From Botryosphaeria dothidea (lineage: Eukaryota > Ascomycota > Dothideomycetes > Botryosphaeriales > Botryosphaeriaceae): DNA of 64,000 bases. Numbering within the stretch: the stretch's first letter is position 1; the number at the start of each line of letters is the position of its first letter. The notes beneath the pieces are model-generated. The model was not told the origin of the DNA and ran no database searches. It worked only from the letters and a program-made list of their open reading frames with translations. A program made the position numbers and the translations under genes. Where the stretch lies: the NCBI GenBank assembly GCA_011503125.2, contig WWBZ02000016.1, forward strand, positions 2,480,001 to 2,544,000. The letters are read 5' to 3'. This document shows positions 1 through 11,267 of this stretch, one piece after another.

Positions 1-173
1 TGCCACAGCAACGCAGCGCGAGACGTGGTCGTTTCACGAACCCTTTCGACACCGAAAGGAAAGAAAAAATAAAAATAAAACACGAGGGACCGTCATCATC
101 TGCGGTCTTCCCTCCAAAACAACCCTTCAGAAACTCAAACGCCCTCGTCCCTTCTCGTAACCTTAAGCTTTTT
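1..173. other. Left edge, 3' flank of PEX5
   Basis: This is A-rich and pyrimidine-rich sequence downstream of the PEX5 stop codon, presumably its 3' UTR and terminator. No gene is seen. Confidence 0.5.
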
Positions 174-2163
174 CTAGAACTCGAAGTCCTTCCTAAACCT
201 GTCGATGTCCATTCCAGGGCCGACCATGTCGCCCAGGTCTCTCCTGTTCATCTGACTGAACACCCGCCTGAGCGTGTCGTACAGATTCGTGCTCTGGTTC
301 TGATTGATCATCCTGTCCAGCTCCGCCTCGTCGACGCCGTCGCCCACGACCTGCCGTGCCTTCTCGCGACCCTCCTGCTCCACCACCTTGTGCATCGCGA
401 GCGCACCCAGTAGGTGCTGCGCCGCCTCCTCGAAGCACCCAATGTTGATGCAGCTGACGCCCAGATTGTAGCGCGCACGGACGAAGTTCGGCCGCAGGGC
501 CAGCGCACGCTCGTACGCGTCGATGGCTTCCTCACTACGGCCGGAGTTGGCGAGCGTGGCGCCCAGACGGTTCCACAGCAGGTGTACCTGATCCTGCTGG
601 TTGCTGGTGCCGGTTTCCGTGCTGGCCAGCGCCGCGCCGAAGCAGTCGACTGCCTTGTCGTACTCCTCGGCGCCGTAGAATAGCACACCCAAGCCCACCT
701 GGACATCAGGGTCCATCTGCTCTCCTGATGGCGAAAGCTGCGCGGCCTTGATGAACAAGTCCGTCACCTTCTCATGCAGGAGATGTCGATCTGTGAAGCC
801 TACGTCAGCGGCGGTGGAGACGTCTCCAGGCTTGATTAGCTGAGGGTATTTGGTTGCGAGCCATCTCTCCAGTGTTCTGTAAGCGGTACTGTCGTAGCCC
901 TCGTTCGTATACGATACGGCGAGACCCATGAGTGCCTCTAGATTGTTGGGATCGAGTTTCAGCGCCTGCTCGAGAGCGCGGATAGCTGGAGACTCCTTCT
1001 CGTTCTGTGCCTGTGCTGCGCCGAGCTTCGTCCAAGCCTCAACATGCTGAGGGTCTTTTTGCACTGCCGCCTCAAATGCCAATGCAGCCAAGGACAGATT
1101 TCCACCATTCTGTAGGATGGCGAGACCTTCTGCGAACGGGTCGGTTACGTCCTTGAAAGGGTTCGTTTGTTCGAATAGGTAATCACCCATATTGGGATCG
1201 CGCAGAGAGGAATGTGTGTTCAAGCCATCAAAGCCTTCCCACTGATCTAAGTCGCCCATGTGCAGGTTCTTGGCGAATTCCTCTTCTTCCACAAAAGCTC
1301 TGGCATTTGCGGTCTCAGCTTGAATGCCTCGCCATATGCTTTCAAAATCCCCAAACTCATCGGTTTCGGAGAGGACTGACCTGTTTATATCATTCAGTTC
1401 GGCTTCCATGGCCGCGTTTGCCTCCTTGTCTAGAGCCTCGGCATCCTGCTGGTGTGTCGACTCAAGCTGGGCGAACTCGGCCTCCCAGTCCTTGTCGTCG
1501 AGCTCTACCATCCGGGACTTTCCTTTCGTGTCTTGTGGTGCTTGCTGGAATTGTTGGTTGTACATCATTGAACCCCCCATACCCATGCCCATGCCCATGC
1601 CCATGCCCATGCCGTACATGGGACGCTGGTATCCCATCATCCCAGACGGGCCACTGGTCACTGGGCTGGCTGTCCTGCCAGGCGCGGCTGTTCCCATCTG
1701 TTGAAACTTGGCAAATTCGGCAGAGTTGAAGCCGGGGTGGGCGTTCTGGAAGGCGGGATCGACGGGGCCGGCTTCTCTGCCGACGTCGAACTCGGCGGCC
1801 CAAGCGGGTGAGCCGTTGTGTTGGGCGCGAGAGGCTTGTTCGAGCTCTCGCCGCATCTGTTCCATCGCAAAGGGAGAGGCGGGGCCGGCGGCCTGGGGAA
1901 GGTGGGATTGCTCGCGCATGAACTCGTCCATCATCTGCGAGCGTGGTGATTAGCATTGCTTCCATTTCTCCGCTGCACCGCAGCGCTGGACTTACGTGCT
2001 CTTGACCACCTCCCATAGCCTGGCTGCGCATACCCTTTTGCATGCCAGGCCCCCGGCCGACCAAGCGGTCTCGCTGGAGAGACTTGTCATCTTGTACATG
2101 CTTTGTGAACTGGCTGAGCGGGTTGCCGGCGGTTGAGCACTCGGCGCCTCCGAGAAAAGACAT
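174..2163 (-). CDS. PEX5: Peroxisomal targeting signal 1 receptor (PEX5)
   Basis: Cytosolic shuttling receptor that binds C-terminal SKL-type PTS1 signals and docks at the peroxisome membrane. Two exons: 2163..1996 and 1934..174, with an intron GTAAGT..AG between them; 642 residues, normal for fungal PEX5. The N-terminus MSFLGGAECSTAGNPL carries the conserved cysteine (residue 9) that is monoubiquitinated for receptor recycling in this family. The disordered N-terminal half contains WxxxF-type docking motifs (WAAEF, WEAEF). The C-terminal half, from about residue 300, is a run of TPR repeats (for example the segments around VEAWTKLGAAQAQN and VRARYNLGVSCINIG) that form the PTS1 pocket. A (Met-Gly)n tract near residue 165 is encoded by a hexanucleotide repeat. 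The family assignment is certain. Confidence 0.95.
1582..1611. repeat. Hexanucleotide microsatellite in PEX5 (cccatg x5)
   Basis: Five uninterrupted copies of CCCATG on the plus strand read as a Met-Gly dipeptide run in PEX5. The tract is in frame, so unit gain or loss would change length without breaking the protein. Confidence 0.85.
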
Positions 2164-2811
2164 GGCGGAGAAAGGATGAGCAGCACCGGGGAGGGTTCGA
2201 GATTAATGGTAGAATGCAGAGATCGAACAGGACTTGAGATGAAAGATTGTTGGGAGGCTGTACAGGCGAACAAGGTTGGATGTGGGGTTGACGGATGGTG
2301 TCGGTCTGGGGCATGGTAATCGAGATGCCGCGGCTGTGCTTCGCCGGTTGTTGCCGCCGCCTCGCCGCCTCCGCTTGCCAGTGCGGAGTTGATCCCTGCA
2401 TCTTGCACGTGCGAGTGCCTGAGTGCCTTATCATGCTTCAGGCACCAACTCCCCCAAGAGGCTCTGTCGGCCACGCGAGCGCCAATCCGTGACGCCATCA
2501 TCACCATCAGATCTCTACGGCTCTCGGATCACTTCATCATCCACGCGATTCAGCCTTTCCGGCGCCCTACAGCCTTTCTTGCACCGCGTGTCATGATCGT
2601 CGCATCCGAGCATCATTGCTGATTCAAATACGGCTCTATTGACTCGTAGCCCACCGACTATCTATAACCACCATATCCACCTGACCCTTTTTTCTTGCTG
2701 CTGTCTCGTTTCAGGAATTTGTTCCCCTCTGGCCTCCAGCGTCGGTGAGTCTCAGTGACATGGCCCCTCGTATCCGCGACCCTCCGGCTGCACCGCATCC
2801 AACACCGCATT
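2164..2811. other. Intergenic: PEX5 promoter and oxygenase 3' flank
   Basis: This lies upstream of PEX5 (minus strand) and downstream of the oxygenase stop. Only short unsupported reading frames are present; no RNA gene or repeat was recognised. Confidence 0.5.
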
Positions 2812-4182
2812 TCAGCCGTACAGAAGCTCGTACTTCCACTCCGACTCAGGCACATCCTTGTACTTGATGCTAGTCGGGTGTTTGTGACGCGCCGGCAGAA
2901 CTCTCCGGATGTACAGGTCGCCAACGTTGAACGGCTCGTATCCCGCTTTTTCGCCCGGCGCGATGAAGCTCTCCAACACATGCATGTTGGCGTCGGGATC
3001 CGGCGTGAGGAAGAAGGGCAACGAGTACCGCCTCTCCCCAGTCTGGTTCCGCACCCTGTGCACCGTGGCCACGAATTTGCCGTTGGTCTGCCGCTCAAGG
3101 TATTGACCCACATTGCAGACGAACGAGTTTGGCTTCGGTGGCGCCTGCACCCACGCGCCATCCTTGTTAAGGATTTCGAGAGCCGGGGTCGAGTCTTGCA
3201 AGACCATAGTGAGCCCTAGATGGGAGAGGTTAGCTTCAGGTTACACAACTTCCGCAGTATCGGACATGTTCGGGACCATGGAAGACCTCAGGCGGCCTAC
3301 GCCTGGAACGGATCGACATACATGAGAAGTCTGTGTGCGCTCCGAGACCAATGGTCCCGTCCTCTTCAACCGGCATAGGCGGGTAATGCAGAGCCCGCAT
3401 TCCGGTAATGGGGAACTTGAAGATGCTGTCGAGCGCCGTCTCCTCAAGGCCGAAGGCCAATGCGAAAATGCGAACGAGCTTCATAGCCAATGGGAACACA
3501 TGGCTATAGTACCTGTACAGCCCTTCTCGAAAGAACGGCGCATCCTTCGGCCAGATATTCTGAGGCTTCGTGATATGAGCTGGAGGATGTGCGCCTACTC
3601 TCCCCTTGTAATCCTGCTCTGGTTCAATCACGCAGTCGCCCATGGTAAACGCTTCTTTGAAGTCTGCTACTGGTTAACGACATCGTCTTCTCTGCGCAGG
3701 TATGACAGAGGTGCCTACCTCCTTTTGTTCTCGGATCATTCCTAGTCTCCAAAGGGGGCTCATAGCCTCTAATTGCTGGATTCTTCTGCACATGCGCGTC
3801 CATCTTGGTGTCGTGATCAAGTTCGAAGAACCTCTTCATAATTTTGAACGTTTGGTTTAAGACTTCCTCAGGGATCCCATGGTTTATCAGGTAAAAGAAA
3901 CCGGATACGCTGCATGCATCATAAATTTCTTTCGCAATTTTCTTTCTCTCTTCCAATGAAGGACTGTCGATGTTGGATATATCGATCTCTGGGATGGAAG
4001 TAAACTCCCCTTTCGCCACTTTGGTGACCTTGCGGTAGGTTGCTTGGGATCCTGAGTGGAAATACACATACTACACTAGTCAACAATTACCGGATTCACT
4101 ACAGAGGGCTACAAGGGCGAAAGAGGCTTCTTACCTCCCCATCATCTGAGGGCTCTGCGTGAGTTGTCGTCACCGTCGCCAT
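2812..4182 (-). CDS. 2-oxoglutarate/Fe(II)-dependent dioxygenase (isopenicillin-N-synthase-like)
   Basis: Non-haem iron oxygenase of the IPNS/flavanone-hydroxylase fold. Four exons: 4182..4135, 4070..3719, 3654..3322, 3215..2812; 378 residues, in frame throughout. The N-terminal DIOX_N region begins at IPEIDISNI. The catalytic core shows GAHTDFS (the His and Asp of the iron triad, codons interrupted just after by an intron), the second His in ATVHRVRN, and RYSLPFF (2-oxoglutarate-binding Arg-x-Ser). Exon 2 opens directly after a TAG acceptor. The substrate cannot be told: the family includes oxygenases of secondary metabolism, purine/thymine catabolism and hormone breakdown. It is divergent from a Dal5-type transporter 498 bp away, which suggests, as inference, a shared uptake-and-oxidation role. 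Confidence 0.88.
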
Positions 4183-4680
4183 CTCGCTGACCCTGTCGTT
4201 ATCGCTAATGACTCAGCGTGTTGTCGGGTTGGAAACTCCTGGCTTGAGCCGCACAGCAGATACCACCCGCTCAATTTAATGAACGGATACCTTCACCTTC
4301 ACGATCGGTCTGTGATCGGATCAGACGATGAGTCCGACAAGTTCTTATCTCGTGGCCGACTTCCCCGCAACCACACACGTGATTTCCGCCCACTCTTGGC
4401 GACTGGCTGTGGGCAAACGGACCTATCAGAACAAGTTCCTGGGCAATTCATGGCTTTCTGTGCTCTTGATCTGCCAGAATGTCGGCTTTTTGCGCTGCTT
4501 CGCCGCGGTAGATCAAGGAGAATGATAACGGAGGCTGATAGAATGCTGACCGCATGCAGGCCGTGTGGATCCATGGATATCAAGGCCGTCATGGGCGATG
4601 AAGGATACCAACACACCTTCCTCCCTTCTACTTCTATTCCAGGGCCGCTTCTCGAATGAACTGTGTCAAAAATCCATAAA
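4183..4680. promoter_or_regulatory. Divergent promoter, oxygenase / MFS transporter
   Basis: A 498-bp spacer between two divergent start codons. It holds four HGATAR-type sites that could bind AreA/NIT2-like GATA factors: CGATAA (4199-4204, minus), AGATAA (4345-4350, minus), TGATAA (4523-4528) and TGATAG (4536-4541). About 1.5 would be expected by chance in this length, so the enrichment is only suggestive. Confidence 0.35.
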
Positions 4681-6575
4681 ATGGACTTCCTACGCGCCGC
4701 CTTCGCGTCCTCCTACGGGCCAAACAAGCCGAAGTTCTTCTTCTGGTACCCATCCGGCACAACCAGCGCCGAAAAGAAATTGCTCCACAAGATTGACTTC
4801 TTCATTCTCTCCTACGCTTGCCTAGGCTATTTTGCGAAATGGCTGGACCAGGCAAACCTTTCGAACGCTTACGTGTCCGGTATGAAAGAGGATCTGCGGA
4901 TGTACGGCACGGAATACAACCTCGCCACGACGTGCTTCCAAGTCGGGACGATCCTGGGCGGCATCCCTAGCAACCTGTTGCTGACTTGGGTACCGCCGAG
5001 GTACTTACTACCTGGACAGGAGTTCATTTGGGTATGTAAAAAACTTGGCTGGTGGAGATATCTCTTTCGAACCCATTTCAAGTCTTTGGGGTTTCTATAT
5101 GCAATGGCCTTCAGTGACTGGAGTGCTCCACTGACCGAGTTGGGATATTAAAATATCCCGTGTTGCGTCCATTTGGACCCATGATAGGCATTCCAAGCTG
5201 ATTATCTTTTGTTCAGGGGATCCTTACCATCGCTACATACAAAGTCACTTCATACAACCAGGTAAATTTCAGGTTTGCTTCAGCAAAGGACAGATACAAG
5301 AGCTGATAGTCAAACAGCTCTACCCACTCCGCTTCTTCATTGGCTTATTGGAAGGTTCCTCATTTGTCGGTATCCAGTATGTGCTGGGTTCTTGGTATAA
5401 GCGGACAGAGATAGGGAAGAGAACCGCCATTTTTGCCTGTTCTGCTTACGTTGGAACTATGGTCTCCGGTTACATACAGAGTGGTGTACAAGCGTCTTTG
5501 GGCGGTAATCTGGGCATCGAGCCATGGAGATGGGTCTTTATTATCGGTATGATTTTCCAGCACTTCGCGCTGAAAAAGAGGAGACATGCTGATGAACTGC
5601 CCAGACGGAATAATCACTGTGGTAATCGCCATGTACGGCATAGCATTCTTCCCGGACACTCCAGAGAAGACGACCGCGTTCTATTTCACCGAGCAGGAGA
5701 AGGAACGAGCCGTCGAGCGCCTGGTCGAAGATGACCGAGAGCCCAAAGGCGAGTTCTCGTGGAATATCTTCGTGCGCGTCGTCCAGTCCTGGCAGTTCTA
5801 CGCCCTCAGCATCTTGTGGTGCTTCTGGAACACCACAGTAGGCAAAGTTGGAAACACAGTTGTAAGTTCCCCTAACCCAACAAACACCAGACTTCTCGTT
5901 TCCCTTGCAGACCGTGGAACTGACGAACTGTACGCGCAGATGCAACTGTACCTCAAGAACGACACCGAACACACCTGGTCCGTCTACCAAATCAACAACA
6001 TCCCCACCGCTATCAACGGCTGGAACATCGTCATGATCCTCTTCCTCAACGTCTACGTCGACGCGACCGGCAACCGCATGACCGCCGTCATGATCAACAT
6101 CGTGAGAGACCTTTTGCCCCCTCCTCCCACAATATACTCACAACTAACACGTCTCTATCAGTTCTCCCTCATCCTCGGCACCGCCCTCCTCACGGCATGG
6201 CCCCTCCCCCTCGGCGCCCGCATCCTCTCCTACCTGCTCGCCTCCCTCGACGGCCCTCTGTCCCCGCTCTACCTCGCGTGGGCCAACATCCTGTGCTCGT
6301 CGGACAAGCAGGTGCGCGCGCTGACGCTGGCGTGCATGAACTCGTTCGGCGCGGCCGTCACGACGCTGATCCAGCAGTTCCTGTACCCGGTCACCGACGC
6401 GCCCGAGTACCGCAAGGGATTCCCCGTCAGTCTGGCGTGCGTGTGCGCGATGTCGGGGTACGTGTTCGTGGTGCGGGGGTTGGAGTTGAGGGAGGAGAGG
6501 CGGAAGAGCGTCGAGGGGGTCGATGTGGAGGAGGGCGTCGAGGGTGTGGGTGTGAGGGCGGAGAAGGTGGGCTGA
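4681..6575 (+). CDS. MFS transporter, allantoate permease (Dal5/FEN2) family
   Basis: Plasma-membrane anion:cation symporter of the Dal5 family (allantoate, pantothenate, biotin or nicotinate type substrates). Six exons: 4681..5031, 5217..5261, 5318..5546, 5605..5861, 5940..6101, 6162..6575; 485 residues. Joined exons give the family hallmark WRWVFIIDGIIT and the downstream FFPDTPEKTTAF, then SVYQINNIPTAINGW. About 12 hydrophobic segments are visible. The start at 4681 was preferred because the frame upstream has only a GTG. The fourth intron ends at GCGCAG before 5940; the nearer CAG at 5910 would break the frame. The C-terminal tail is acidic and basic (RKSVEGVDVEEGVEG). The substrate is unknown. 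Confidence 0.88.
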
Positions 6576-7648
6576 AGGCGCGGAGAGAGTGTCTTGGAAG
6601 GGAAAAGAAGTGGAGGGTTGGGTGGATTCCAGTTGCACCTTCGGTTTGTAGTGGAAGCGTAGACACATGCGATCGGATCAGGCTCACCTTCGAACGATTG
6701 TTCAAACCCCAATGTTAAAGCCGCTCTGCTACACAGCCATTCTCATGCCTGCACACCATCAGAATGCCTTCACACAACACTGACACCCCCTGTCATTCCC
6801 TCCCTTTCCCCAAAGCCCGACCACGTCTCCCCCTCGCCAAGCTTCGGTCTTGCGGAAGATCCGTGTCCAGGATCCAATCCTTTACCCGCGTCCGTCTCGG
6901 AGCACTGGCAGTATTGAGCAGACGCCAGCAAGAGCACTACGTGCCAGTCTAAAGAAAACAGGGCAAGCGAAATTGGGGCCAAGGAAATTGTCGCGTGAAC
7001 GCATGGCCGCAAGTGATCGACTTGCGCTTCTCTTTCTGGAGGCGAGAACGAAGAACTCACGACTCAAGAAAGAGAAACATGTCTGTGTCGTGCCGGATCA
7101 GTGCGCTCAATGCTTGCGGGGCGCATTGCTTCAACAGCGGCTTGGCGGCTGTGTGATGTGCGTACCCGAGTTGCGAAGGGGGGCAGGATATGCAGACGAG
7201 CGAGCGATGAAGGGGCCGCGCATGGTGGGGGTTTTCATGCACTACTACACCAGCAACGGTGAAGATGCACCATGCCGAGATACAGTCACACTTTCACAAA
7301 TCGCAATGGACAAGAGAGGAGCATTGCTTCCCGTTTTCTTTTGACAATGATATGAGTAAATATTATACACTAGAAGGGTAAGTAAGCTACGCTTTAAGAG
7401 TGGGCATATTCGTTTCACGGCGACGCTCAACAACACAACCACCACAGCAAATAGGTATAGGATGGTACCTATATTTTTCGACACAGCCCAACTACTTTCT
7501 CAAGAAAAGCTCCCTCTCACTATATCCAGCCTCTCTCTCGCTACAAAAACACTAGTAGAACGAAACCCGCTCCATCATAATATAGAAAAAAAGATATCAC
7601 AAAACAAGGCAAGGAAATCTTTAGACTAGACTAGACCTTTCCAACCAT
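6576..7648. other. Intergenic between MFS transporter and BtgE-like gene (convergent)
   Basis: A convergent 3'-3' spacer of about 1.07 kb. It has overlapping short frames on both strands but none with homology-like composition. AT-rich sequence next to 7620 is probably the 3' UTR of the glucanase gene. No tRNA or repeat was seen. Confidence 0.5.
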
Positions 7649-9659
7649 TTAAAGGTTGAGGTCAAGGTCGACGTCAATGCCGTCCGAGCCGATGTCGACG
7701 GACAGGGACAGACCGCCGATCTTGAGGGTGCCGGAGATGAGCTCGAACTGGCTGGCGCAGCCGAAGTACTGCTCAACACCGAACTGGCCAGCGCTCTTCC
7801 AGGCATCGTCACCGTACGAGAAGATGACGGAGTTGGTACCGGCCTTCTCGACGATGGACTTGATGGCCTTGGCCTGGTCCTCCTTGGAGGCGGAAGCCTG
7901 ACCGTTGGAGCCACCCTCGCTGGGCCAACCGGACTCGAGGTTGAGAACGTCGGTAACGCTGGGGCAAGCCTTCTTGGCGAGCTCGAGCTGGCTGACGACG
8001 AAGTCACCGGCCTTGTCGGAGGTGATCTCGCTGTTGAAGAAGGGCTGGACGTTGACACCGATGACGTCGATGACGCTGCAGAGGGAGCTGAACTCAGTGC
8101 TCTGGAGGATGTTCAGGGTCTCGGTGGTGGTGATCTTGACGAGAGACAGGCCGGCGGAGGTGATCTTGGACTTGAAGCTGGTGATGAAGCTGGCGAGCTC
8201 GGAGGCAGTGCAGTAACCGTTGAAGACAGCCTCGTTGCCAACGACGACGAGGTCGACGAGAGACCACTTGCCAGACTCACCCCAGGAGATGATGTCGGTA
8301 ACCTGCTCAGAGACGTCGGAGCCGCTAAGGCCGGTCTCCTTGACGAAGATACCAATGATCATGCGGAGGCCAGTCTCCTCAGCGGCGTCACCAACGGTCT
8401 TGAGGCCGTCGCAGTCGGTGGCGTAGAGACGGATGGTGGTGAAGCCCTTGCTCTTGATGTCCTTCAGGTCAGACAGAACACCGGCGGCGTCACGGCAGCT
8501 GCCGTCGCTGCCGTAGGGGGTGTAGGTCATGGCCCACTGGTTGCCGTTGTGGGTGAAGCCACCAGCGCCCTCGGTGGGGCTGGAAGAACCGCCAGAGACA
8601 GCCGGGGTGGAGGACGGAGTGCTAGCGGCGCCAGCGGGGGTCGAGCTGGCGACAGCAGCCGGGGTGCTGGAGGGAGTGCCAACAGCGCCATCAACACCGC
8701 CCGAGGGGGTGGGGGTAGCAGAGGCCGGGGCGCTGCTGCTGGGAGCACCGCCAAGAGGAGTGGCAGCCGGGCAGACGTAGACGTCGTTGGTCTTGGTGAT
8801 GGTGACGGTCTGCTCAGGGGCGGTGTAGGTGCCCGGAGTGTAAGTCGCGGGGGTAGGGTAGTGAGTAACGGTGCCCTCCGGAACGCTGGTGGTGTAGGGA
8901 GGAACCACGGTGTACTCGCCGCCGGCCGGGCAGGTGTAGGTGGTGGTCTTGATGACGCTGGTGGTGGTCGAGTCGGTGGTCTCGATCGTGGCGTACGGGC
9001 AGGTGATGGTGGTCGCAGTGACGACCGAGGTGGTCACACCGCCGTAGGTATTGACACCGGGAGTCAGGCTGGTGGTCTCAGCACCGCAAACGGTCGTGGT
9101 GTCCGTGACGGTGATGGTGGTGGCCGGAATGGTGTACGTGCCAGGGGTCTGGTACGTAGTCACAACGGGCGTGGGAGCCGGAGCGTTAGGCGTGGGAGCC
9201 GGGGCAGACGAGCTCGGCACAGCGGCGGGAGTGGTACCAGGGTTGCCGCCAACGGACGAGCTGGCAACGGGAGCAGGGCTCGAGGGAGTGCCAGCCGGGG
9301 CGGACGGGACACCGGCAGCGGGGGACGAGGGAACGGCACCCGCGGGGGAGGAGGGGACACCGGCGGCCGGAGCAGAGGGAGTGCTGGCCGGGGGAGCAGC
9401 GGACTCGGGAGTGGGGACGACTGATGGATCACTGTCAGAACTGGGTTGAAGTGTGTGGTGTTGTCTGAGAGGACTTACGGGTGGCCGGGCCGGTGACGGT
9501 GGTCACGTAGGTGGTGCAGCCGCAGACCTCGCCGTCATCGTTGCGGAGCTCGAGAGCGTTGCGGCGGTTGTGGAAGCCCTGGTGACGGTCGTGAAGGCCG
9601 TTGGCGGCAGCGCTGCCGAGCAGAGCCGTGGCGGCCACGGCAACAAGCGAGTACTTCAT
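7649..9659 (-). CDS. btgE: Cell-wall GH17 beta-1,3-glucanase, BtgE type
   Basis: Secreted wall glucan endo/transglycosidase. Two exons: 9659..9479 and 9420..7649, frame-consistent; 650 residues. The start ATG at 9659 gives a clean signal peptide (MKYSLVAVAATALLGSAAANG); an upstream in-frame start would blunt it. After a short Arg-rich propeptide-like stretch and a CGCTTYVTTVTG segment comes a long Ser/Pro/Ala/Thr-rich, probably O-glycosylated linker with Thr-Tyr-Thr and VTxTxT repeats. The C-terminal GH17 domain shows the acid/base motif VVVGNEAVFNG and the nucleophile motif LNLESGWPSEG. There is no GPI-anchor signal; the protein ends DIDVDLDLNL-like, acidic. This matches the Aspergillus BtgE architecture (wall-bound, no GPI). 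The GC-rich repetitive linker creates long spurious frames on the other strand. Confidence 0.92.
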
Positions 9660-11267
9660 GTTGTTTACTAGTGTTTGCAACAAGAAAGATTAAAGATTAG
9701 AGGGAGCGGACCGCTGAAAGAGTGAAGCGGAAGTATAGAGACGAAAAGAGCGACTGGGGCAATTGCCTGGACACTTTGACGTGAGAGCGAATGCCGTGGT
9801 GAGGGCTGGAGAGACGAGCAGCAGAGCGCCTTTTGATAGACGGGCGCGGGCTGCCAGGGGCACTGTCGAGATTGTGCCTGGGCGATCTTGGGATGGCGCA
9901 GCCAACCGGTTGTGGAAATTGGCAGGCCGCTTCGAGCCCGAGCGGGCCTGGCGTTCTCTGGGGATCCGGAGCCTGGCTATTTTGGGCCATGGTGGTGCCG
10001 AAAGCTGCAATCTCCCCTGGAGCACTGGCCGCCGCTAAGCTGCGCTCAAGGGCCCCCAGAGCGGGCGCATGGCAGCCACAGCAGGGCGACCCCATACCAG
10101 CCCACCCGCGCCGGCCAGGACAAGCTTCTCGTACGCGCGCCCTCGCCCGGCTGCGTCGGCGGCTGGCTTCATTTCGCGGGCTTCCTCCAGTCGCCGCGCG
10201 CGGCGGCTGTGCGCGTAGGCGGCTGGCACCACTGCCGCCATGGACGATCAGGTGCGCGCTCCCGATCAGCACTGCGAAATGAGGTGGTCGTATCGTTGGC
10301 CGCCAAGGAGGACCATGGGCCAAGCGGTCCAGTATTGTTCCACTTCGTGCTGGTCCACACCGCCGACGTGACCCGAACCCTGTGCGGACAGACCCTATGA
10401 CGATCGACGACGACTTGGCAGGGAAGGCTTCGAGGGGCCGGGGGGCAGAGATGAGGAGTGACCCTCCCCTCACGCGGCCGTTGCGAGCCGCCGGATGCGC
10501 GATGCCTGTTGTCCGTCACGGCGGAGGAGCATTTCGGCATGGTGTCTCGATAGGGCTGAGGTGCATGGGCTCCAAAGCGTCGGCGGGCGGCTTTGTTTCA
10601 ACGCAGGGCTCCGCTCGACGTCACATAGCGCGCACGGTGCCTGGAGCTTGAACCGCAGCCCCTCTTTCTGCTCGGACAACCCGAACCACCCACGCCCTCT
10701 TCCAGAAGACGCCCCAGCTGCCCGTATCCAGCCCACCGCCGTGCCAGTCCCGCTCCCGTCGTGTTCGAGAAAATGCGCGCATTCCACACGCCCCGACGCT
10801 CGCAGCTCGGCTGGGGCGTCCGTGAGGGGTGCGAGCCTCCTGCGCCACACCTGCGAGATCGCTCCCAGAAGCTCTTATTGCAAATACGCGCAGGGAGTCG
10901 AAGCGGTTCCAAACGGCCAGCATTGCCATCCGGACCAATGCTTCGGCTCCTCGTGTGTATGCGCGGTTGCGGCTCCGAATGCCTGCCGCGAACGACGTCG
11001 TGACCAATTTAGACACACGAGAGCGTTCATGCAGCCACAACAATGTCGTATTGATTCTGCAATTGAGTCTTCAGCCTTGCTGTTACCCAGAGCCGCCCCG
11101 CTTCCACCACCCGTTGCCCTTGTCGCCCTACACAGCTGTCGACCAAGCATTGCGCGTTGCCCACGTCCCACCGTTTCACCTGCAGGGCGCCTTAGAGGGA
11201 TCTTCTTTGCCATGGACAAACTCCGCATGATTGCCATAGCTGATAGCTGATCTTGATCCCCCGAGCC
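9660..11267. other. Upstream region of the BtgE-like gene
   Basis: A 1.6-kb GC-rich spacer between two minus-strand genes. It has many overlapping frames up to about 250 codons on both strands, all rich in Arg, Pro, Ala and Ser and lacking recognisable motifs, as expected of GC-rich non-coding DNA. It probably holds the glucanase promoter and the ATG14 3' flank. Confidence 0.5.

Noticed and set aside
8549..9424. 291-codon plus-strand frame, Gly/Arg-rich
   Set aside because: It is the antisense shadow of the Ser/Pro/Thr linker in the BtgE-like gene.
9697..10473. 258-codon minus-strand frame upstream of the glucanase gene
   Set aside because: GC-driven Arg/Pro/Ala/Ser composition with equally long frames on the opposite strand; more likely non-coding.
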